Shown here piece after piece: positions 14,575 through 17,941 of a DNA stretch of 17,941 bases (position 1 is the stretch's first letter; each line of letters opens with the position of its first letter). The position numbers and the translations under genes are program-made. The notes under the pieces are model-generated. The model was not told the origin of the DNA. It saw only the letters and a program-made list of their open reading frames with translations, and searched no databases. The DNA comes from DAIPHL01 sp036771375 (GTDB lineage Bacteria > Synergistota > Synergistia > Synergistales > Synergistaceae), in assembly GCA_036771375.1 (NCBI GenBank), contig DAIPHL010000027.1, positions 1 through 17,941 on the forward strand, written 5' to 3'.

Positions 14575-15903
14575 TCAAAGCGCAGTCGAAGCGACGATTT
14601 CGACGGCTTCCTCCGAAACCGCTCGGACAACGCCGTCCAATGGCGCGTGGACGTTGACGGAGAGAGCCCCTTCCTTGGCCCCTCCCAAAAGCTGCTCCCG
14701 CTCGACGCTTTGTCCCTCGCGCACCACGGGGACCGCAGGGGCTCCGATGTGTTGCCTCATACTGACCCGAACCATCGCCGGTTCAAACTCCCCGGCAAAG
14801 GGAGGATGAACATGGTAAGGAGCGAGACCGAGGCGCCGTTCGAGACGACTCGACGGCACCAGCCTGAATGCACGTTCACGCATCGGTTTCATGGGACGGA
14901 CCGGGAAGGAGGGTTTCACTCCTTCCTTGCGAAGCCTGGCTTTCAGTACCTGGTTGACGCGACGAGGCGATAGCTGCATCGGACAGGCGTGCAGTCCGCT
15001 GCAGAGATTACACTCCGAACAGACGAAAGCGCCCTGCAACACCTGCATATCGATCATTCTTTCAAAGGCGAGCGCCCTCATGATCTTGTTGGGCTCCAGC
15101 ATGTACCCCGCAAGACGACGCGAACAGACGACGGTACACTGGTTGCACTGCATACAAACGTATCTCGCCTGGCGAAGCATCATCTCCACCGGCATCGTCT
15201 CGTACTGCGCGAGGATGCTCTCCCCCGGTAACACCAGAAGCCCCTTCGTCGTCTTTCCCACGCAAAAATCGGGAGAGTCGTGAAACTTCCCCATCAGAGG
15301 ACCGCCATCGACGTAAACCGGATTTTTCAGCTTCGTCCCTCCCGACGCGGCGAGGAGATCCGCCGCTTTCGTCCCGACCGGAACGCTCCAAATACCCGGT
15401 TTCCCAACCGCGCCGCCCACCGTCACCAGAGTATGGGTCACGGGGTGCCCATCGAGCGCCCGGGCAATGTTAAAGAGGGTCTCGACGTTGTTGACCAGCA
15501 CGTTCACCTCGAGGGGGAGGCGGGTCTCCGGAACCGTTCGGCCCGTAACCTCCTGGATGAGCAGGATCTCGTCCCCGGCCGGGTAGTAGGAACCCAGTTT
15601 GAAGACCTCGGCCCCCGCCGCCTCGAGCGCGGCGATCGACTCCGCATACTTTTCCTTCAGTGCGAAGATCGCTTGATCCGCGCCCAGGGCATCCGCCACC
15701 GTGCGTGCGGCGCTCACCAACGTCTTGGCCTCCTTCGCCATGAGATACTGATCGACGAAGAGAAGCGGTTCGCATTCGGCACCGTTCACGATGAAGGTAT
15801 CGATGCCTCGAGCCTCCAGCTTCACGCCGGTGGGGAATCCAGCTCCGCCCGCACCGACAACGCCGGCCTCATGAACTTTTCGGACAATCTCAGCCTGTTC
15901 CAC
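14575..15903 (-). CDS. pduS: RnfC-like flavo-iron-sulfur protein, PduS cobalamin reductase family
   Basis: In Pdu microcompartments PduS reduces cobalamin for adenosylation by PduO, using NADH, FMN and Fe-S clusters. It has 442 residues. N-terminal flavin/NADH domain with GAGGAGFPTGVK (18-28), VNGAECEPLL (39-48), YYPAGDE (106-112) and NNVET. Two [4Fe-4S] motifs are complete: C250-x2-C253-x2-C256-x3-C260 and C295-x2-C298-x2-C301-x5-C307. The C-terminus carries a biotinyl/lipoyl-like sandwich (about 390-440). The start is GTG at 15903: an in-frame stop lies six codons upstream and no ATG is close, with GGGGA as a weak ribosome-binding site. It follows pduP by 18 nt and precedes pduT by 16 nt. 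Confidence 0.9.
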   Translation of the reverse strand: MEQAEIVRKVHEAGVVGAGGAGFPTGVKLEARGIDTFIVNGAECEPLLFVDQYLMAKEAKTLVSAARTVADALGADQAIFALKEKYAESIAALEAAGAEVFKLGSYYPAGDEILLIQEVTGRTVPETRLPLEVNVLVNNVETLFNIARALDGHPVTHTLVTVGGAVGKPGIWSVPVGTKAADLLAASGGTKLKNPVYVDGGPLMGKFHDSPDFCVGKTTKGLLVLPGESILAQYETMPVEMMLRQARYVCMQCNQCTVVCSRRLAGYMLEPNKIMRALAFERMIDMQVLQGAFVCSECNLCSGLHACPMQLSPRRVNQVLKARLRKEGVKPSFPVRPMKPMRERAFRLVPSSRLERRLGLAPYHVHPPFAGEFEPAMVRVSMRQHIGAPAVPVVREGQSVEREQLLGGAKEGALSVNVHAPLDGVVRAVSEEAVEIVASTAL

Positions 15904-15921
15904 GGCTCTTCCCCGAAAGGG

Positions 15922-17349
15922 CTACACGATCCGGAACGAACCGTGCAGCACGCAGCGTCTCAGGCGGCAGAAGGACATCGGTGTCGTAGGACCTTGGCCG
16001 GTCGAAGTGGCGATCGTAAAAGCCGCGGGGCAATCCCCGCCGACGCCGATACTCGCAAGCGAGGGCGCGTTTTTGACGAACATCGTCGTCTGCATCTCCC
16101 GGGCCATCCGGCTCATATTGTCGATGTTCGTACTATGGATGCAGGCGGAATGACGAAAACCGTGCTCCAGACGTTTCGCCGCCGCAAGGCCCTTCTGGAA
16201 ATCCGGCACTCGAATCATGGGCAATATCGGCATAAGCAGCTCCACCTGGGCAAACGGATGATCCTCGTCCGTCTCCACGAGCACGAGCCTCGTCTGTCGT
16301 CCCGGTTCATAACCGATCTCCCTCAGATATTCCGTCGCGCACTTGCCGACCCACTTTTTATTGACCTTGTTCTCCTCGGTGAGAACCAATTTTCGAAGGG
16401 CTTCGATCTTCGCCGGCTCCTTCACCTCGAAGGCGCCGTTTGCCAACAGGTGTTTTTTCAACTCGTCCGCGACGCAGTTGACGACGATCAACTCCTTCTC
16501 CGCGATACAGGGAAGGTTGTTGTCGAAGCTGCAGCCAGCAATGATGTCGATGGCTGCCCGTTCGAGGTGGGCGGTCTCGTCGACCAGGACCGGCGGATTT
16601 CCGGGACCGGCCCCGATCGTGGTCTTCCCGGACGAGAGGGCCGCGGCGACGACCTCCGGCCCCCCCGTCGCGGAGATCATATTGACATTCGGGTGAGTCA
16701 TGAGCTCCTTCAGTGCGGTCATCGAAATTCTCTGAAGCGAAGAGACCAGTCCATCCGGGACGCCGCTCTCCCGAAGCGATGCGGTCACGAGCTCAATGGT
16801 GCGTTGGGTGCAATTCACCGCACCCGGGTGAGGCGCAAAGACGACCGCATTGCCTCCGGAGATCATGCAGATCGCATTGTTGATCACGGACGCGACCGGA
16901 TTGGTGGAAGGACAGATGGAAGCGATGACCCCAAACGGGGAAAGCTCTTCCAAAACGAGCCCATGATCCCCCGACACGGCTTTTGTCGTAAAATACTCCG
17001 GCCCCGGGGTTTTGTCTATGGCAAGCTTCTTCTTCAGAATCTTGTCGTCCAGTCTCCCCATACCGGTGTCCTCGAGGGCGAGCTTCGCCAGCTCTTCCAC
17101 GTGCGGACGCAGGTCCTCCCTGAGTTTGGAGATCACCTTGCTCTTCGCCGCGATGTTGAAGCGTTCATGCCACAGGGCCTGGGCGTCCTTCGCCCTCTCC
17201 ACCAACGTCTCCACCTCGCTGCGACGAACTACCGACGTCTCCAGCGCCCCGCAGTGGATCTTCTCCTCGGAAGCGCTCTCGGTCACCCTCCGCAGCACCT
17301 CCGCGACGATTTTCGACATATCCTCGTTCAAAATCTGCGCATCGCTCAT
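15922..17349 (-). CDS. pduP: CoA-acylating aldehyde dehydrogenase, PduP/EutE family (BMC-associated)
   Basis: Oxidises propionaldehyde or acetaldehyde plus CoA to acyl-CoA with NAD inside the microcompartment. It has 475 residues from ATG at 17349, set by CGGAGGT ten nt upstream; a GTG four codons earlier overlaps that site. Catalytic cysteine C281 in CSFDNNLPCIAEKELIV, glycine motif SATGGPEVV (about 226-234), and conserved end PMSFCRLRRCVLHGSFRIV. The first approximately 22 residues (MSDAQILNEDMSKIVAEVLR) form an amphipathic helix followed by a variable linker and then the enzyme core. That is the layout of encapsulation peptides that target PduP to the shell. It lies 21 nt after pduO and 18 nt before pduS in one operon. 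Confidence 0.93.
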   Translation of the reverse strand: MSDAQILNEDMSKIVAEVLRRVTESASEEKIHCGALETSVVRRSEVETLVERAKDAQALWHERFNIAAKSKVISKLREDLRPHVEELAKLALEDTGMGRLDDKILKKKLAIDKTPGPEYFTTKAVSGDHGLVLEELSPFGVIASICPSTNPVASVINNAICMISGGNAVVFAPHPGAVNCTQRTIELVTASLRESGVPDGLVSSLQRISMTALKELMTHPNVNMISATGGPEVVAAALSSGKTTIGAGPGNPPVLVDETAHLERAAIDIIAGCSFDNNLPCIAEKELIVVNCVADELKKHLLANGAFEVKEPAKIEALRKLVLTEENKVNKKWVGKCATEYLREIGYEPGRQTRLVLVETDEDHPFAQVELLMPILPMIRVPDFQKGLAAAKRLEHGFRHSACIHSTNIDNMSRMAREMQTTMFVKNAPSLASIGVGGDCPAAFTIATSTGQGPTTPMSFCRLRRCVLHGSFRIV

Positions 17350-17359
17350 ATCGAACCGC

Positions 17360-17366
17360 ACCTCCG
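17360..17366 (-). promoter_or_regulatory. Ribosome-binding site of pduP (decides ATG start)
   Basis: CGGAGGT on the minus strand, ten nt before the ATG at 17349. It overlaps the in-frame GTG at 17361, which is therefore unlikely to be the start. Confidence 0.75.
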
Positions 17367-17370
17367 AATT

Positions 17371-17941
17371 TTAACGCACGCCAATGCTTGCGAACAATTC
17401 AACCGCCGCGGAGGCGGCTTTCACATCCTCCTCCACGGAACCACCGCTCACCCCGATTGCGCCGGCCACGGCCGCGCCCCGACGAAGAAGTTTGCCGCCA
17501 CCGAAGGGAACGATGGACGCGTCGGCCGCCAACCCGTAAAGGGGAGCGCCCGGCAGGACCAAAGGAGCCAGGGCGTCGGTGTCCATCTTCAGCCTTGCGG
17601 ACGTAGACGCCTTTCCGGGCGCGAGGACGAGGCTCACCGGAAGGGCTCCCTCCATCCTCTGAAGAGCGACCGTCGCACCGGCTCCATCACAGACCGCGAA
17701 GACCATCGGAACCTTCATGGCAAGCGCTTCGGCCTTCGCCGCCTCGATGAGAGTCGTCGCCTCGGCGAGTGATATTTCCGGAGAGACTTCCTCTCTTTTC
17801 ATCTCGGATAAAACCCTCTTCACCACTCCGTCGACTTTCGTCTCGGCATCCGCCTTACCCGCGAGGGCGAACAAAAGATCGGAGAGCCGATTGATCGTTT
17901 CGTACGCGTCGCTGCCGATGTGCCCGTCGGCAACGCCGACC
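17371..17941 (-). CDS. pduO: PduO-like protein: end of cobalamin adenosyltransferase domain plus C-terminal DUF336/GlcG-HbpS domain (5' end cut by window)
   Basis: The frame stays open to the window edge. The TTG at 17874 has no ribosome-binding site, so the gene starts outside. The first visible residues include TINRLSDLLFALAGKAD, the pattern that closes the PduO-type ATP:cob(I)alamin adenosyltransferase domain (typically YLNRLSDLLF). An approximately 25-residue linker follows, then a DUF336 domain (ISLAEATTLIEAAKAEAL, MVFAVCDGAGATVALQRMEGA, PGKASTSARL, PLYGLA, VPFGGGKLLRRGAAVAGAIGVSGGS). This two-domain order is that of Salmonella PduO. The DUF336 part contains no histidine, so the histidine-ligated haem reported for the Salmonella domain is not possible here. 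First visible gene of the BMC operon; more genes lie to the right. Confidence 0.85.
   Translation of the reverse strand, partial: VGVADGHIGSDAYETINRLSDLLFALAGKADAETKVDGVVKRVLSEMKREEVSPEISLAEATTLIEAAKAEALAMKVPMVFAVCDGAGATVALQRMEGALPVSLVLAPGKASTSARLKMDTDALAPLVLPGAPLYGLAADASIVPFGGGKLLRRGAAVAGAIGVSGGSVEEDVKAASAAVELFASIGVR

Noticed and set aside
15280..17772. Very long plus-strand open frame (830 codons) running antisense to pduS, pduP and pduO
   Set aside because: The minus-strand genes in the same DNA are clear family members with intact motifs. The antisense product is arginine/histidine-rich low-order sequence, typical of a frame shadowing G+C-rich coding DNA.
12836..17941. Naming the BMC cluster as an ethanolamine (Eut) locus
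   Set aside because: PduP/EutE and PduQ/EutG are hard to tell apart, but a PduO two-domain protein with PduS and a PduT-like shell protein favours the Pdu type. The signature enzyme is outside the window.
1..17941. tRNA, rRNA, CRISPR array, insertion sequence, prophage or toxin-antitoxin genes
   Set aside because: Looked for on both strands; no cloverleaf, regularly spaced repeat array, transposase motif or terminal inverted repeats were seen.

Overview
The window looks like a piece of chromosome from a peptide- and amino-acid-fermenting diderm bacterium. My best guess is Synergistota. The grounds are the gene set (oligopeptide uptake beside a split-P-protein glycine cleavage operon), the fairly high G+C, a solitary rpsD and a bacterial microcompartment (BMC) cluster. 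This is inference from content, not a database match.

Layout. (1) Positions 1-4841, plus strand: the end of an oligopeptide/dipeptide ABC importer operon in the order permease C (5' end cut by the window), ATPase D, ATPase F, substrate-binding protein A. The partner permease B presumably lies just outside. (2) Positions 4929-9206, minus strand: a glycine cleavage operon read gcvT-gcvH-gcvPA-gcvPB. It has a good promoter, an approximately 100-nt leader with three consecutive hairpins, and a very strong intrinsic terminator (4847-4880) where it meets the convergent opp operon. No L-protein gene is present. (3) Positions 9548-11595, plus strand: an ECF-transporter S component, then a secreted protein built of three copies of an approximately 120-residue domain I do not recognise. 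(4) Positions 11701-12471: rpsD with its own promoter and terminator, not embedded in a ribosomal/rpoA operon. (5) Positions 12472-12835: a gene-free stretch with several inverted repeats and a plus-strand terminator that follows no visible plus-strand gene. (6) Positions 12836-17941, minus strand: the distal arm of a Pdu-type BMC operon, read pduO-like (cut by the window edge), pduP-like, pduS-like, pduT-like, pduQ-like.

How the genes work together. The importer brings in peptides, and glycine released from them can be oxidised by the glycine cleavage system to CO2, NH3 and methylene-tetrahydrofolate. The BMC arm holds the parts that handle an aldehyde made by a B12-dependent dehydratase or lyase, which must be encoded upstream of the right edge. 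The aldehyde is oxidised to acyl-CoA by PduP or reduced to alcohol by PduQ, with NAD recycled between them. PduS and PduO service cobalamin. PduT is a tandem-domain shell protein.

Most notable observations: the PduT-like shell protein lacks the pore cysteine that binds the Fe-S cluster in classical PduT; the C-terminal domain of the PduO-like protein has no histidine; the three-repeat secreted protein; the structured gcv leader; and an approximately 75-80-residue extracytoplasmic insertion in the OppC-like permease. I saw no tRNA, rRNA, CRISPR array, insertion sequence or prophage gene.
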